Assembly: GCA_965206775.1 (NCBI GenBank)
Contig: CBDBKU010000001.1
Span: forward strand, 372,001-436,000
From: VXMF01 sp965206775
Lineage (GTDB): Bacteria; Acidobacteriota; Terriglobia; Bryobacterales; UBA6623
DNA: 64,000 nucleotides
Direction: 5' to 3'
Positions within the stretch are counted from its first letter, which is position 1; every line of letters starts with the position of its first letter. The notes under the pieces were generated by a model. It had not been told where the DNA came from and made no database searches. It saw only the letters and a list, made by a program, of their open reading frames with translations. The position numbers were made by a program, and so were the translations under genes. Shown piece by piece: positions 15,923-25,846 of this stretch.

Positions 15923-17767
15923 ATGCGTTTGAAATCTCGGTCGTATCCCTGGTTGCGCTTCGCGGTCGGCCTGGCGGTCATGGCGGTCGCCCACGCGACT
16001 CTCCGCGCGGATGTCGATGTCGTTCCGGAAAGCCCCGTCCGCTGGCAGCCCGTAACGATGACGTTCGACGGGCCGGAAACGTCCGAGGACGCGACTCCGA
16101 ACCCGTTCCTGGACTATCGCATGAACGTCTCGTTCTCGCACCAGCAGTCCGGGGAGTCGCGCACCGTGCAGGGATTCTTCGCCGCCGACGGGAACGCCGG
16201 CGAGACGTCGGCGGACGCAGGGACCAAGTGGCGCGTCCGCTTCACGCCTCCCCTCGCGGGGACGTGGGCATGGCGGGCCGAATTCCGCTCCGGCCCCGGC
16301 ATCGCGCTCAGCGACGCCGCAGGGACGCCCGAGTCGTTCGATTCGGAATCCGGCACCCTGACGGTCGGAGCGGCCCCTGACGGGGCGCCGGGCTTCGCCG
16401 CCAAGGGATTCCTGACGCCGTCGGGCGGGCACTACCTGCAGTTCTCCAACGGGGACCGCTTCCTGAAGGGCGGTGCCGATTCGCCCGAGAACTTCCTCGG
16501 CTACTTCGAGTTCGACGGCACGGTCGACACGGCCTCGCACGGAGGCGTGTCGACCGACAAAGGATCGTTCCTGCATCGCTTCGAGCCGCACGCGGGGGAC
16601 TGGCAGCAAGGCGATCCGACCTGGCAGGGCGGCAAGGGCAAGAACATTGTCGGTGCCTTGAACTATTTGTCGTCCAAGGGCATGAACAGCGTCTACTTCA
16701 TGACCTACAACTTGGACGGCGGTGATGGCAAGGACACGTGGATCTGGACCGATCCCGAGGTCCGGGACCGTTTCGACGTCTCGAAGCTGGCGCAGTGGGA
16801 CATCGTGTTCTCTCACATGGAGCGGCTCGGGATCGCGATGCACCTTGTCATCCAGGAGACCGAGAACGACGAGGAACTTGGCGGCGGCCCCGGCCTGAAC
16901 GACGTCCGCAAGCTCTACCTGCGGGAACTGGCGGCGCGCTTCGGCCATCACCTCGCGATCGTGTGGAATCTCGGCGAGGAAAACGACACGCCGCACGGCG
17001 ACCGAGTGGCCATCGCCAGCTACATCCGGCAGGTGGACCCGAACAACCACGCCATTACGGTCCACACGCACAACACCCGGAGCCTCCGGACATACACCAG
17101 CCTGATTGGATCGAGCCTCTTCAGAGCCACCTCGATCCAAGGGCGGATGGAAGACACGAACCGGGAGACTGTCATGCTCCGCATGCGCTCGGCCGCCTCC
17201 GGCTCGCCCTGGGCGATCTTCCACGACGAGCAGACTCCCGCCTCGGCGGGCGTGGTGCCGGATGCCGACGATCCGCAGCACGACAAGCCGCGCAAGCATG
17301 CCCTGTGGGGCAACCTCATGGGGGGCGGCTCCGGCGTGGAGTGGTACTTCGGCTACCAGTACGACCATATGGACCTGAACTGCGAGGACTGGCGCTCGCG
17401 CGACGCGATGTGGGACCAGACGCGCCACGCTCTCGAATTCTTCCAAGAGCACCTGCCGTTCTGGGAGATGTGGCCCGCGAACGACCTGGCTGACGACGAC
17501 AACGCCTACGTGTTCGCCAAGGAAGGCGAGATCTACGTCATATATATACCCGAGGCCTCGCAGACGCGTATCACGGTTGCGCCCGGCAATTACAGCCTGC
17601 ATTGGTACAACCCTCGGAACGGAGGCGATCTCAAGCCCGACAGCAAGAGGTCCGTCATGGCCGGCGAGATGCTGATGCGCAACGACGGCAGCGTCCAGCT
17701 CTCGCCGCCGAGCCAGCCCGGAAAGGACTGGGTCGCGCTGCTCAGGCGGATGTCCGCGGAGCGCTAG
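15923..17767 (+). CDS. Exported DUF5060 / DUF4038-type putative glycoside hydrolase with C-terminal collagen-binding-like domain
   Basis: This 614-aa protein starts with a Sec-type signal peptide (hydrophobic 'FAVGLAVMAVAHATLRA'). An N-terminal immunoglobulin-like DUF5060 domain covers about 30-150 ('VRFTPPLAGTWAWRAEF'). A TIM-barrel glycosidase-like domain follows (about 165-490) with 'FLKGGADSPENFLGY', 'GMNSVYFMTYN', 'IVWNLGEEND' (probable catalytic acid region) and 'WAIFHDEQTPAS'. The C-terminal beta domain (about 520-610) fits the 'putative collagen-binding' domain found with DUF4038. A GGAGG site eight bases before the ATG at 15923 decides the start. It should act in the periplasm or outside on a plant or algal-type polysaccharide; the substrate is unknown. 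Confidence 0.82.
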   Translation: MRLKSRSYPWLRFAVGLAVMAVAHATLRADVDVVPESPVRWQPVTMTFDGPETSEDATPNPFLDYRMNVSFSHQQSGESRTVQGFFAADGNAGETSADAGTKWRVRFTPPLAGTWAWRAEFRSGPGIALSDAAGTPESFDSESGTLTVGAAPDGAPGFAAKGFLTPSGGHYLQFSNGDRFLKGGADSPENFLGYFEFDGTVDTASHGGVSTDKGSFLHRFEPHAGDWQQGDPTWQGGKGKNIVGALNYLSSKGMNSVYFMTYNLDGGDGKDTWIWTDPEVRDRFDVSKLAQWDIVFSHMERLGIAMHLVIQETENDEELGGGPGLNDVRKLYLRELAARFGHHLAIVWNLGEENDTPHGDRVAIASYIRQVDPNNHAITVHTHNTRSLRTYTSLIGSSLFRATSIQGRMEDTNRETVMLRMRSAASGSPWAIFHDEQTPASAGVVPDADDPQHDKPRKHALWGNLMGGGSGVEWYFGYQYDHMDLNCEDWRSRDAMWDQTRHALEFFQEHLPFWEMWPANDLADDDNAYVFAKEGEIYVIYIPEASQTRITVAPGNYSLHWYNPRNGGDLKPDSKRSVMAGEMLMRNDGSVQLSPPSQPGKDWVALLRRMSAER

Positions 17768-17849
17768 CGGAGACCGGACCCTGTACGATGTTGCTGGCGA
17801 TTCCTCGCGAATTCGACCGCTCGCGCAATCCTGCGCATGGAGAGGATGC

Positions 17850-19703
17850 ATGACCCGACGATTGACGATGGCGCAGGCCACGATAGAGTTTCTGAAGAAC
17901 CAGCACGTCGAACGGGATGGCCGCCGGCAGCGCTTCTTCGGCGGGTGCTTCGGGATCTTCGGCCACGGCAACGTGACGGGGCTGGGCCAGGCGCTGCATC
18001 AGGACACGTCGTTCCCCTATTACCTGTGTCGCAACGAGCAGGCGATGGTGCATACGGCCGCCGGCTACGCCAAGGTGTCGAACCGCCTCCGGACGCTGGT
18101 TTGCACGAGTTCGATCGGCCCCGGCGCCACCAACATGGTCACCGGGGCGGCCGCGGCCACGATCAACCGCTTGCCGGTGCTGCTCCTGCCGGGGGACATC
18201 TTCGCCCGTCGCAACGTGGCTCCCGTGCTGCAGCAGCTGGAATCGTCGCAGACGCAGGACGTCTCCGTGAACGATTGCTTCCGGGCGGTCTCGAAGTACT
18301 GGGACCGCATCCAGCGCCCGGAGCAGATCGTGACGGCCCTTCCGGAGGCAATGCGCGTGCTGACTTCGCCGGCCGAGACCGGCGCGGTGACGCTCGCCAT
18401 GCCGCAGGACGTGCAGACCGAGGCGTTCGACTACCCCTCGGCTCTGTTCGAGGAACGGGTCTGGCCGATCCAGCGGCAGCGCGGGGACGCGCAGGCCATC
18501 GAACAAGCAGCTGCCTGGATTCGGCGCGCGGAGGCGCCGCTGATCGTTGCGGGCGGTGGCGTGCTCTACAGCGGGGCCTGCGAGGTCCTGGCGGACTTCG
18601 CGTCCGCGACCGGCATCCCGGTGGCGGAGACGCAAGCGGGCAAGGGCGCTCTGCGCTACGACCACGCGCAATCCCTCGGCGCCATGGGGGTGACCGGAAC
18701 GCCCGGGGCGAACGTCGTCGCCCGGGATGCCGACCTCGTGATCGGCATCGGAACCCGCTACAGCGACTTCACGAGCGCTTCCAAGACGGCGTTTCAGAAT
18801 CCGGCCGTGCGCTTCCTCAATATCAATGTTGCCGAGTTCGACGCCTTCAAGCACGCGGCTTTGCCGCTGGTGGCGGATGCCCGGGCGGCCTTGGAGGAAC
18901 TCTCGATCCTGGTCGCGGAGTACCGCGTTCCGGCCGGGCACGCGCTGCGGGTCCGCGAGTACCGCGACATCTGGGAGAGAGAGGTTGACCGGATCTACGG
19001 GCTCGGGCATGGGCCGCCGATCAGCCAGGGGGAGGTGATCGGAGCGGTGAACGAAGTGGCGGGAGACCGTGACGTCGTAGTGTGCGCAGCGGGCAGCATG
19101 CCGGGCGACATGCACAAGCTCTGGAGGACCAAGAGTCCCAACTCGTATCACATGGAGTACGGATACTCGACGATGGGATACGAGATCGCCGCGGGCCTCG
19201 GCATCAAGCTGGCGGAGCCCGACCGGGAAGTCTACGTGATGGTGGGCGACGGATCGTACCTGATGATGGCCCAGGAAATTGCTACTTCGGTCCAGGAGGG
19301 AGCGAAGCTGAACGTCGTCGTGGTCGACAACCACGGGTTCGCGAGCATCGGCGGCCTGAGCGAAGCCTGCGGCAACGATGGCTTCGGCACGCAGTACCGC
19401 TGCCGCACCAACGGCCAGCTCGGCGGGCGGCTCGTGGGGGTGGATTTCCTCGAGAACGCTCGCAGCCTGGGCGCGGAGGCTTGCCGAGCGACCACGCGCG
19501 AGCAACTCAAGGAATCGCTGCGGGCGATGAACGGCCACGACCGCACGAGCGTGGTTGTCGTCGAGACGGACCGCAACGCGCGGGTGCCCGCCTACGAGTC
19601 CTGGTGGGACGTTCCGATCGCCGAGGTCTCCGAGGTGCCTGCAGTGCAGTCTGCCCGCGAGGAGTGGCAGGCGGGCCGGGGCAAGGAGCGCGATTACCTG
19701 TAG
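17850..19703 (+). CDS. iolD: 3D-(3,5/4)-trihydroxycyclohexane-1,2-dione hydrolase (IolD)
   Basis: This 617-aa protein is a thiamine-diphosphate enzyme of the acetolactate-synthase fold and matches IolD in length and motifs. IolD opens the ring of trihydroxycyclohexanedione in myo-inositol breakdown. Seen are 'CRNEQAMVHTAAGYAK' with the Glu that activates ThDP, 'CTSSIGPGATNMVTGAAAATINRLPVLLLPGD', the central 'LIVAGGGVLYSG', and the ThDP-Mg site 'MVGDGSYLMMAQEI...VVVVDN'. A GGAGAGG site precedes the ATG. The symporter gene follows after 58 bases and iolE lies convergent beyond it, so this is a partial inositol locus. Confidence 0.95.
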   Translation: MTRRLTMAQATIEFLKNQHVERDGRRQRFFGGCFGIFGHGNVTGLGQALHQDTSFPYYLCRNEQAMVHTAAGYAKVSNRLRTLVCTSSIGPGATNMVTGAAAATINRLPVLLLPGDIFARRNVAPVLQQLESSQTQDVSVNDCFRAVSKYWDRIQRPEQIVTALPEAMRVLTSPAETGAVTLAMPQDVQTEAFDYPSALFEERVWPIQRQRGDAQAIEQAAAWIRRAEAPLIVAGGGVLYSGACEVLADFASATGIPVAETQAGKGALRYDHAQSLGAMGVTGTPGANVVARDADLVIGIGTRYSDFTSASKTAFQNPAVRFLNINVAEFDAFKHAALPLVADARAALEELSILVAEYRVPAGHALRVREYRDIWEREVDRIYGLGHGPPISQGEVIGAVNEVAGDRDVVVCAAGSMPGDMHKLWRTKSPNSYHMEYGYSTMGYEIAAGLGIKLAEPDREVYVMVGDGSYLMMAQEIATSVQEGAKLNVVVVDNHGFASIGGLSEACGNDGFGTQYRCRTNGQLGGRLVGVDFLENARSLGAEACRATTREQLKESLRAMNGHDRTSVVVVETDRNARVPAYESWWDVPIAEVSEVPAVQSAREEWQAGRGKERDYL

Positions 19704-19761
19704 GTTGCGCATACCGGCTCGATAGAGCGCGTAGTGCCCGGGCCATTGCGAGGATTACTTC

Positions 19762-21384
19762 GTGCTTGTAACTACTGTTTCATTCGTAGGCTTCACCCTT
19801 CTGGTCGCGGCGATCTCGTACGCCTACACGCGGCGCGATCGGATGACGACCTGGGACGCGTACTTCCTGGGAGGGCGGAGCCTTACGGGGTGGGTCATCG
19901 CAGGCTCGCTGATGCTGACCAACCTGTCGACCGAGCATCTTATCGGTCTGAATGGCGACGCCTTCAACCACACCATCGCCGTTACCGCATGGGAGACGAC
20001 AGCTGCGCTCGCGATGGTGGGTACCGCCCTCTATTTCCTGCCCCGCTTCCTGCGAATGAGCCTGTCGACGCTCCCGGAATACCTGGCGTCCCGCTACGAC
20101 AAGACGACCGGGGTGATCGCGGCGACCATCTTCCTGTTCTCGTACGTGCTCGCGATTCTCCCGGTCGTGCTGCTGTTCGGCGCGAGCGGCATCGACAGCC
20201 TTTTCGGCCTGCAGGAGGCGCTCGGCCTGAGCCAGACGCAAGTGGTATGGCTTCTGGTCTGGGGCGTAGGCACCCTCGGCTCGCTGTACGCGATCCTCGG
20301 AGGCCTCAAGGCCGTCGCGATTTCGGACACGATCAACGGTGTCGGCTTCCTGATTGCGGGCCTGCTCGTTCCGCTGCTGGCGCTGATCCAGATCGGAGAC
20401 GGGAATCCCTGGATAGGGCTGGAGACGGTGTACGTGGAGGAGCGCCCGAAATTCGACATCACGGGCAACGAGCCGGGCTCGTTCCTGCCGTTCGGCGTCC
20501 TGTTCACAGGCATGGTCGTCAACCAAATCTTCTTTTGGTGCGCCGGCCAGCAGATCGTCCAGCGAGGCTTGGGAGCCAAGAACCTCAAGGAAGGGCAGAA
20601 GGGCATGCTGATCGCGGCGTGCTTCAAGCTGATCGGCCCGTTGGTGATCGTGCTGCCGGGCGTGATTGCCTATCACATGTTCAAGGACACGCTGGGGCCC
20701 GACGACTACCTGCTGGCATATCCGACGCTCGTCAAGGCCGTGCTGCCGGACTGGCTGAGCGGGTTCTTCGCCGCGGTCATGGTGGGTGCCGTGCTGAGCA
20801 CGTTCAACAGCGTGCTGAACTCGTCGGCCACGCTGTTCTGCCGTGACATCTACGGGTCGGTCATGCGACCGAACGCCTCCCCGCGCGAGTTCGTCTTCGC
20901 AGGCCGCGCTTGCAGCATCGCGCTCGCGTTGGCAGCGATGCTCATCGCGCCGATGATCGATACGTCGGGGAGCCTCTACAACTATCTCCAGAGGATCAAC
21001 GCTACCTTCTTCGGGCCGATGCTCGCCGTGATCCTGCTCGGCATGCTGTCGAGCCGCGTGTCGGCCTTTGCCGCGAAGGCGGGCCTTGTCGGTGGCCCGA
21101 TCCTTTTCTTCTTGCTGGTGTTCACGTTCGACGATCCGGTGCAGTCGTTCCTGGGAGGCCTGTTCGGCACCTCCGACGAAATCCATTTCCTGCACTTCCT
21201 CGCGATCGTGTTCGTCGTCGTGGTTGCGTTCATGCTGGTGTCGTCCATGCTCCGCCCTGCCCGGAGCCGCTATGTCGAGCCTGACGACGCGCCCGTCGAC
21301 ATGACACCTTGGAAGCACGCGAAAGGGCTGGGGGCCTTCGTGTGCGTCTGCACGATCGCGTGCTACCTTCTGCTCGCGCAGTGA
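19762..21384 (+). CDS. Sodium:solute symporter (SSS family), probable inositol or sugar uptake
   Basis: This 540-aa protein has about 14 predicted membrane helices of the SSF fold. Family marks include 'YFLGGRSLTGWVIAGSLMLTNLSTEHLIGLNGDAF', the 'GGLKAVAISDTING' segment and 'VMVGAVLSTFNSVLNSSATLFCRDIY'. SGLT-like members of this family bring in sugars or myo-inositol with sodium. Its place between iolD and iolE points to an inositol or inosose substrate, which is inference. The start is GTG at 19762; the ribosome site is weak. It is likely co-transcribed with iolD. Confidence 0.92.
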   Translation: MLVTTVSFVGFTLLVAAISYAYTRRDRMTTWDAYFLGGRSLTGWVIAGSLMLTNLSTEHLIGLNGDAFNHTIAVTAWETTAALAMVGTALYFLPRFLRMSLSTLPEYLASRYDKTTGVIAATIFLFSYVLAILPVVLLFGASGIDSLFGLQEALGLSQTQVVWLLVWGVGTLGSLYAILGGLKAVAISDTINGVGFLIAGLLVPLLALIQIGDGNPWIGLETVYVEERPKFDITGNEPGSFLPFGVLFTGMVVNQIFFWCAGQQIVQRGLGAKNLKEGQKGMLIAACFKLIGPLVIVLPGVIAYHMFKDTLGPDDYLLAYPTLVKAVLPDWLSGFFAAVMVGAVLSTFNSVLNSSATLFCRDIYGSVMRPNASPREFVFAGRACSIALALAAMLIAPMIDTSGSLYNYLQRINATFFGPMLAVILLGMLSSRVSAFAAKAGLVGGPILFFLLVFTFDDPVQSFLGGLFGTSDEIHFLHFLAIVFVVVVAFMLVSSMLRPARSRYVEPDDAPVDMTPWKHAKGLGAFVCVCTIACYLLLAQ

Positions 21385-21442
21385 GCGGGCGGGCGATTCA
21401 CGGACGTCTCGCCGGCCGGGGCGGACATGCCTCGGGCCGGAT

Positions 21443-22339
21443 TCAGGCCGCCAAGCCCGCCGACTGCAGGAACCTGTAGTTCGCGGCTGCGTCTTCGAAC
21501 GACGACTGGACGCTCAAGGGGCCGCGGTCCTGTTCCACCGTGGCCCAGCCCGAGTAGCCTGATTCTTCCAGTGCCTGCTTGAGCGCAAGGAAGTCCATTG
21601 CCCCGTCGCCCAAATTGCAGAAGACGCCGCGAGCGCAGGCTTCGTAGAAACCGATGCGCTCGTCCACCGAGGCCCGGAGTATCGCCTCGTCAATGTCCTT
21701 CAGATGGATGTAGCAGACGCGCTCGGAGTGCCGTCTGTAGACCGCGACCGGGTCGAAGCCCGCGTAGAGGCTGTGACCCGTGTCCAGGCAGATTCCGAGC
21801 AGGCTCTCGTCGATCGCATCGAGAACCTGCTCCAGTTCGTCCTCGAACTCGATGCAGCCGCCCGCGTGGGCGTGGATACACGGCACGAGTCCGTACTCGT
21901 CGCGCCCGATCGTTGCCGCTGCCCGCATGCGCTCGTGCATTCCGGCTAGCTGATCTTGCCCGAGGCGCGGGGAGCGCCGCGAGTCGCCGGCGTACTTCGA
22001 GCGTTCGGCTTCCAGGCTGTCGATGAACACGAGGTGACGCGCTTCCAGCGCCTGGAGCATGCGGCAGGTTCGCCCCAGGGCGTCCAGCAGCTCCGGCCAG
22101 GCGCCTTGGTCATGGAACGGGCGAAACACCACGCCCGCAGTCAGGGCGAGGCCTCGCGCCTCGAGTTCGTCGCCCAAGAATGCGGGGTCTTCAGGCATGT
22201 AGCCCACCGGCCCGAGTTCGGTTCCGGTATATCCGGCTTGGCTCGTTTCGTCGAGGACCGCCTGCCAAGGCGGATTCGACGGGGTGTCCGGGAACTCGAC
22301 ACCCCAGGAGCAGGGCGCGTTTCCGATTGCGACAGGCAT
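21443..22339 (-). CDS. iolE: Inosose dehydratase-like sugar phosphate isomerase/epimerase (IolE)
   Basis: This 298-aa TIM-barrel protein is an AP-endonuclease-2-like sugar isomerase/dehydratase. The opening 'IGNAPCSWGVEFPD' is the hallmark start of IolE, which removes water from scyllo-inosose to give the substrate's precursor for IolD. Metal and substrate residues fit 'HAHAGGCIEFEDELEQVL', 'GICLDTGHSLYAG', 'YIHLKDID' and 'TVEQDR'. It is transcribed toward iolD and the symporter, with a short convergent gap. No iolG, iolB, iolC or iolJ is in the window, so the pathway is incomplete here. Confidence 0.9.
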   Translation of the reverse strand: MPVAIGNAPCSWGVEFPDTPSNPPWQAVLDETSQAGYTGTELGPVGYMPEDPAFLGDELEARGLALTAGVVFRPFHDQGAWPELLDALGRTCRMLQALEARHLVFIDSLEAERSKYAGDSRRSPRLGQDQLAGMHERMRAAATIGRDEYGLVPCIHAHAGGCIEFEDELEQVLDAIDESLLGICLDTGHSLYAGFDPVAVYRRHSERVCYIHLKDIDEAILRASVDERIGFYEACARGVFCNLGDGAMDFLALKQALEESGYSGWATVEQDRGPLSVQSSFEDAAANYRFLQSAGLAA

Positions 22340-22476
22340 GGCTAGCTAACGAGGATAGTACGGGAGGGCGCAGGATTTCGAAGCCCGGTCCCGTTGCGCC
22401 TCGCAATTCGCGGCTTGCCAAGGGAACCGGACCGCGAGGTTCCCTCGTTGCGAGCCGGCTGCGTGCTGGAATTGCG

Positions 22477-23931
22477 TCACTCGGCGAGTGCGCGTTCGAT
22501 GTATCGCACGTACTCCGGACGCTTCTTCCATTCCTCGAGATACGGTGCGTAGCCTTCGTCCGCCATCCACCAGCCGGGTTGCGATTCCTGCGGGTCGAAG
22601 TCGCCATCGAGGTAGTCCTTCCCAGCAACGCTGGCCTCGACCGATTCGTTCCACGCTTCCACGGCTTCTTGCAGCCGGGCGGTTTCCGCCGGCCGGTTCG
22701 CAGCCAGGTCGGTCGTTTCGCTGGGATCCTTCCCTATGTCGTAGACCTCGTATTTGCGGTTCTCGCCGTCGTTGGCGACGATCTTGAGGTCGTTGTCGAT
22801 CATCGCGATCCTGCCCGTGTGCCGGAATCCGATCGGCTTTTCGCGGCGTCCGATTTCGGCTTGGAACAGTGGCGTCAGGTCCACGCCGTCCTGTGGTTGC
22901 AGCATTGCCGGTTCCTTCGTCCCCGCGACTGCCGCGAGGGTCGGGAAGACGTCCATCGTGGCGGCAGGAAACGACGTGACGCGCGGGTCCGGGATACCGC
23001 CCGGCCACTCGAGGATCGCCGGAACTCGGATCCCGCCTTCGTAGAGGCTTCCCTTGAAACCGCGCAGCTTGCCGACAGTTCCCGGCTCGATATTCGGCAG
23101 ACCGCCGTTGTCGCTCGTGAACCAGACCAGCGTGTCGCGCTCGACTTGCAGTTCCCGGAGTCCGGCCCGCAGCGTCCCGATACTGCGATCCATGGCTACC
23201 AGCTCGCCGTAGTGATGCTGCGACCTCTCGTCAAGGCTCGCGAATGCCGCGCGATCCTCCTTCGAGGCGATCCACGGCGAATGCGGCGTGCCGTACCAGA
23301 TCACGGCGAGGAACCGACGGTCCTGCCCGGCCTGGCGACGGATGTACTGCAGGGCCTCGTCGACGATGACCTCTGACGAGTCGCCTTCCTGCTGAACGAA
23401 CACGCCGTTTCTGCTCATCAGCGGGTCGCGCTCGAAGAAGTTCGTGACGGACAGCCATGCCTCGAACCCGAACACGCCGGGACTGTGCTCGTCGCTGGCA
23501 AGGATTGGGACTCCCGGCCCGCGAAGACCGTTCAGGTGCCACTTGCCGAAATGCCCGGTTGCGTATCCCGCCTCGTCCATCGCCCTCGACAGGGTCCGCT
23601 CCTGCCTGCGAAGGGCGTAGCCGTGATTCTCGACGCCCGTGCGGTCGTTCGTCCGTCCTGTGAGCACGGTCGCCCTGGTGGGCGAGCAATTGGGAGCCCC
23701 TGCGTAGAACCTGTCGAATCGCAGGCCGGCTGCGGCCATCGCGTCCAGGTGGGGAGTCTCGAGAACCGGATGGTCGTAGTAGCCGGTCTGTCCCCAGCCC
23801 ATGTCGTCCGCCATGACGAGCACCACGTTCGGCGGGGAAGGAGCGACGGGCGTGTCCGCGGGCCCGCAGCTCGACAGGGCGACGAGGGTCAGGCTCGAAA
23901 GCAGGATTCGGGTGTTGCTCGGCGCGTGCAT
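22477..23931 (-). CDS. Sulfatase, lipoprotein-anchored (formylglycine type)
   Basis: This 484-aa protein is a type I sulfatase. The metal-binding start 'NVVLVMADDMGWGQ' and the modification motif 'CSPTR' (Cys82 to formylglycine) followed by 'ATVLTGR' are intact, as is 'GHFGKWHLNG' and 'LVWFTSDNGG'. The signal peptide ends in a lipobox-like 'ALSSC' (Cys22), so it is probably a lipoprotein. A longer open frame exists, but the ATG at 23931 gives the correct signal peptide. It is divergent from two more sulfatase genes with a 150-base shared promoter gap. The sulfated substrate is unknown. No sulfatase-maturing enzyme gene is in the window. Confidence 0.92.
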   Translation of the reverse strand: MHAPSNTRILLSSLTLVALSSCGPADTPVAPSPPNVVLVMADDMGWGQTGYYDHPVLETPHLDAMAAAGLRFDRFYAGAPNCSPTRATVLTGRTNDRTGVENHGYALRRQERTLSRAMDEAGYATGHFGKWHLNGLRGPGVPILASDEHSPGVFGFEAWLSVTNFFERDPLMSRNGVFVQQEGDSSEVIVDEALQYIRRQAGQDRRFLAVIWYGTPHSPWIASKEDRAAFASLDERSQHHYGELVAMDRSIGTLRAGLRELQVERDTLVWFTSDNGGLPNIEPGTVGKLRGFKGSLYEGGIRVPAILEWPGGIPDPRVTSFPAATMDVFPTLAAVAGTKEPAMLQPQDGVDLTPLFQAEIGRREKPIGFRHTGRIAMIDNDLKIVANDGENRKYEVYDIGKDPSETTDLAANRPAETARLQEAVEAWNESVEASVAGKDYLDGDFDPQESQPGWWMADEGYAPYLEEWKKRPEYVRYIERALAE

Positions 23932-24082
23932 CGACTGTAGGCTCCTTCGGAATCCGATTCTATCAACGGCCCGCGCTCCGGACTGCCCTCGCAAGCGCGG
24001 GCCTCGTGCCCGCGCGCTTTGTGGGACCAGATGCCCCTCAGCCCAACCGGAAGCTCGGGAGTGAGCTATTCTCCGATCGACC

Positions 24083-25810
24083 ATGCCATCTCAAAGCCGC
24101 TCCTATTGGGGTCTGGCAGCCGTTGCCGCCTATGCACTGTCGATCGTGGCGTGCTCCCAGGTTTGGGACGAGCAGGGGGCGGACCAGCCCAACATTATCC
24201 TGATCATGACTGACGATCAGGGGTGGGCCCAGGTTGGATTCCACGGGAATCCGTACATCAAGACCCCCACGCTCGACCGCCTGGCCACCGAGAGCACGGA
24301 ATTCACCCAGTTCTATGTCGAACCGAAATGCGCTCCCACTCGTGCTGCGCTGCTGACCGGGCGCCATGGCTACCGTTCCGGAGTGGTCGACACCTATCTC
24401 GGTCGAACCTTGATGGCCCCGGAAGCCGAGACCCTGGCCGAGTTGCTCTCGGCCGCGGGCTACGCGACGGGGATCTTCGGCAAGTGGCACCTTGGTGACA
24501 ACTACCCGCTTCGTTCGATGGACCAGGGCTTCGGGGAGTCTCTCGTTCACCGGGGCGGCGGCCTCGGCCAGCCCGCCGGTCCGCCCGGGAACCGCTACTG
24601 GGACCCCGTCCTCGAGCGCAACGGCGAATCCGAGAAGTACAGCGGCTACTGCACCGACATCTTCACCGACGCCTTGATTGACTTCATCGAGGAGAACCGC
24701 GACCGTCCTTTCTTCGGGTACCTGGCAACGAACGTCCCGCACTCGCCGTTTGACGTAGACGAGGAGTACATCGAGGCCTACCGGGAAATGGGCCTTCCCG
24801 AGAACACCGCACGGGTCTACGGCATGATCACCGAGTTCGACGAGAACCTGGATCGACTGCTGGATCAACTGGATCAGCTCGGGCTGGCCGACAGCACGAT
24901 GGTCATCTTTCTGACGGACAACGGCCCGACCCAGCAGACCTTCACGGCCGGGCTGAAGGAGCGCAAGGGCAGCGCGCATGACGGCGGCACGCGCGTGCCG
25001 TTCCTCTTCCGCTGGCCCGGCAGCGTCGAGGCCGGACGGCAGATCGATCGCATCGCCGCCCATGTCGACGTCGTACCGACCCTGCTGGAGGCCGCCGGCA
25101 TCGAAGTTCCCTCGCTGCAATTCGACGGCGTGAGTCTCTGGCCATTGCTTGCGGGCGAGACATCGCCGGAGGACTGGCCCGACCGGACCATCTACTTGCA
25201 GAATCACCGCGGCGATACGCCGCAGCTGAACCGAAACGCTTCGGCTCGCAGCCAGCGCTGGAAGATCGTCCAGCCCCTCGGCAAGGCGACCGACCCGATG
25301 CCGGAAGCGGCGGAATTCGAGCTCTACGACATGTCGGTCGATCCAGGCGAGGCGAACAACTTAGCCGAGGAGCATCCGGAGATTCTCGCAGGAATGATTC
25401 GGGGCTACGAGGAATGGTTCCGCGACGTGTCGTCGACGCGAGGGTTCGAGCCCGTCCGAATCCACGTGGGTTCGCCGCGCGAGCCGCTTGCCACGCTCTC
25501 TCGGTTCGACTGGCGCGGCGACTACGACGACCGCGCCCGCGAGGACTCGCTTGGCTACTGGCCAGTCATGATCGAAGAAGCCGGTCCGTACGACTTCACG
25601 CTGCGATTCGCCGGGCCCTTGCCGTCAGCAGGTCAAGCCCGGCTGGTTGTCGGGGCTGTCGAGGTGTCGCAGGATGTCTCTGCCGGGAGCGAGTCGTGTG
25701 ACTTCCGAGGGGTAGGCCTCGAGCCTGGCCCAGCCAGGCTCGAGGCCGTGGTGGAGTATAGCGGCGCAGTCCGAGGCGCATCCTTCGTTGACGTGCGCAT
25801 GCGACAGTAA
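24083..25810 (+). CDS. Arylsulfatase-like sulfatase with C-terminal beta domain, lipoprotein
   Basis: This 575-aa sulfatase has a lipoprotein-type signal ('AYALSIVAC', Cys24), the metal site 'NIILIMTDDQGWAQ', the formylglycine motif 'CAPTR' (Cys83) with 'AALLTGR', 'GIFGKWHLGDN' and 'VIFLTDNGP'. The catalytic domain ends near residue 465. The last ~110 residues form a beta-rich domain ('AGPYDFTLRFAGPLPSAGQARLVVGAVEV' region, described here only by character) like the C-terminal module of arylsulfatase A-type enzymes from Planctomycetes and Acidobacteria. The next sulfatase gene starts 36 bases downstream, so the two form an operon. Confidence 0.92.
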   Translation: MPSQSRSYWGLAAVAAYALSIVACSQVWDEQGADQPNIILIMTDDQGWAQVGFHGNPYIKTPTLDRLATESTEFTQFYVEPKCAPTRAALLTGRHGYRSGVVDTYLGRTLMAPEAETLAELLSAAGYATGIFGKWHLGDNYPLRSMDQGFGESLVHRGGGLGQPAGPPGNRYWDPVLERNGESEKYSGYCTDIFTDALIDFIEENRDRPFFGYLATNVPHSPFDVDEEYIEAYREMGLPENTARVYGMITEFDENLDRLLDQLDQLGLADSTMVIFLTDNGPTQQTFTAGLKERKGSAHDGGTRVPFLFRWPGSVEAGRQIDRIAAHVDVVPTLLEAAGIEVPSLQFDGVSLWPLLAGETSPEDWPDRTIYLQNHRGDTPQLNRNASARSQRWKIVQPLGKATDPMPEAAEFELYDMSVDPGEANNLAEEHPEILAGMIRGYEEWFRDVSSTRGFEPVRIHVGSPREPLATLSRFDWRGDYDDRAREDSLGYWPVMIEEAGPYDFTLRFAGPLPSAGQARLVVGAVEVSQDVSAGSESCDFRGVGLEPGPARLEAVVEYSGAVRGASFVDVRMRQ

Positions 25811-25846
25811 TGGGAGCCGGACCGTACGAAAGGAGTCCCAGCTCAC

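Noticed and set aside
15737..17971. 744-residue open frame antisense to the DUF5060 glycosidase gene
   Set aside because: The opposite strand encodes clear domains and a signal peptide with a ribosome site; this frame has none.
17742..19712. 656-residue open frame antisense to iolD
   Set aside because: It is a codon-bias shadow of iolD; no recognisable domain.
19780..21318. Open frame antisense to the sodium symporter
   Set aside because: Extremely rich in His, Gln and Arg, as expected for the complement of a membrane protein gene.
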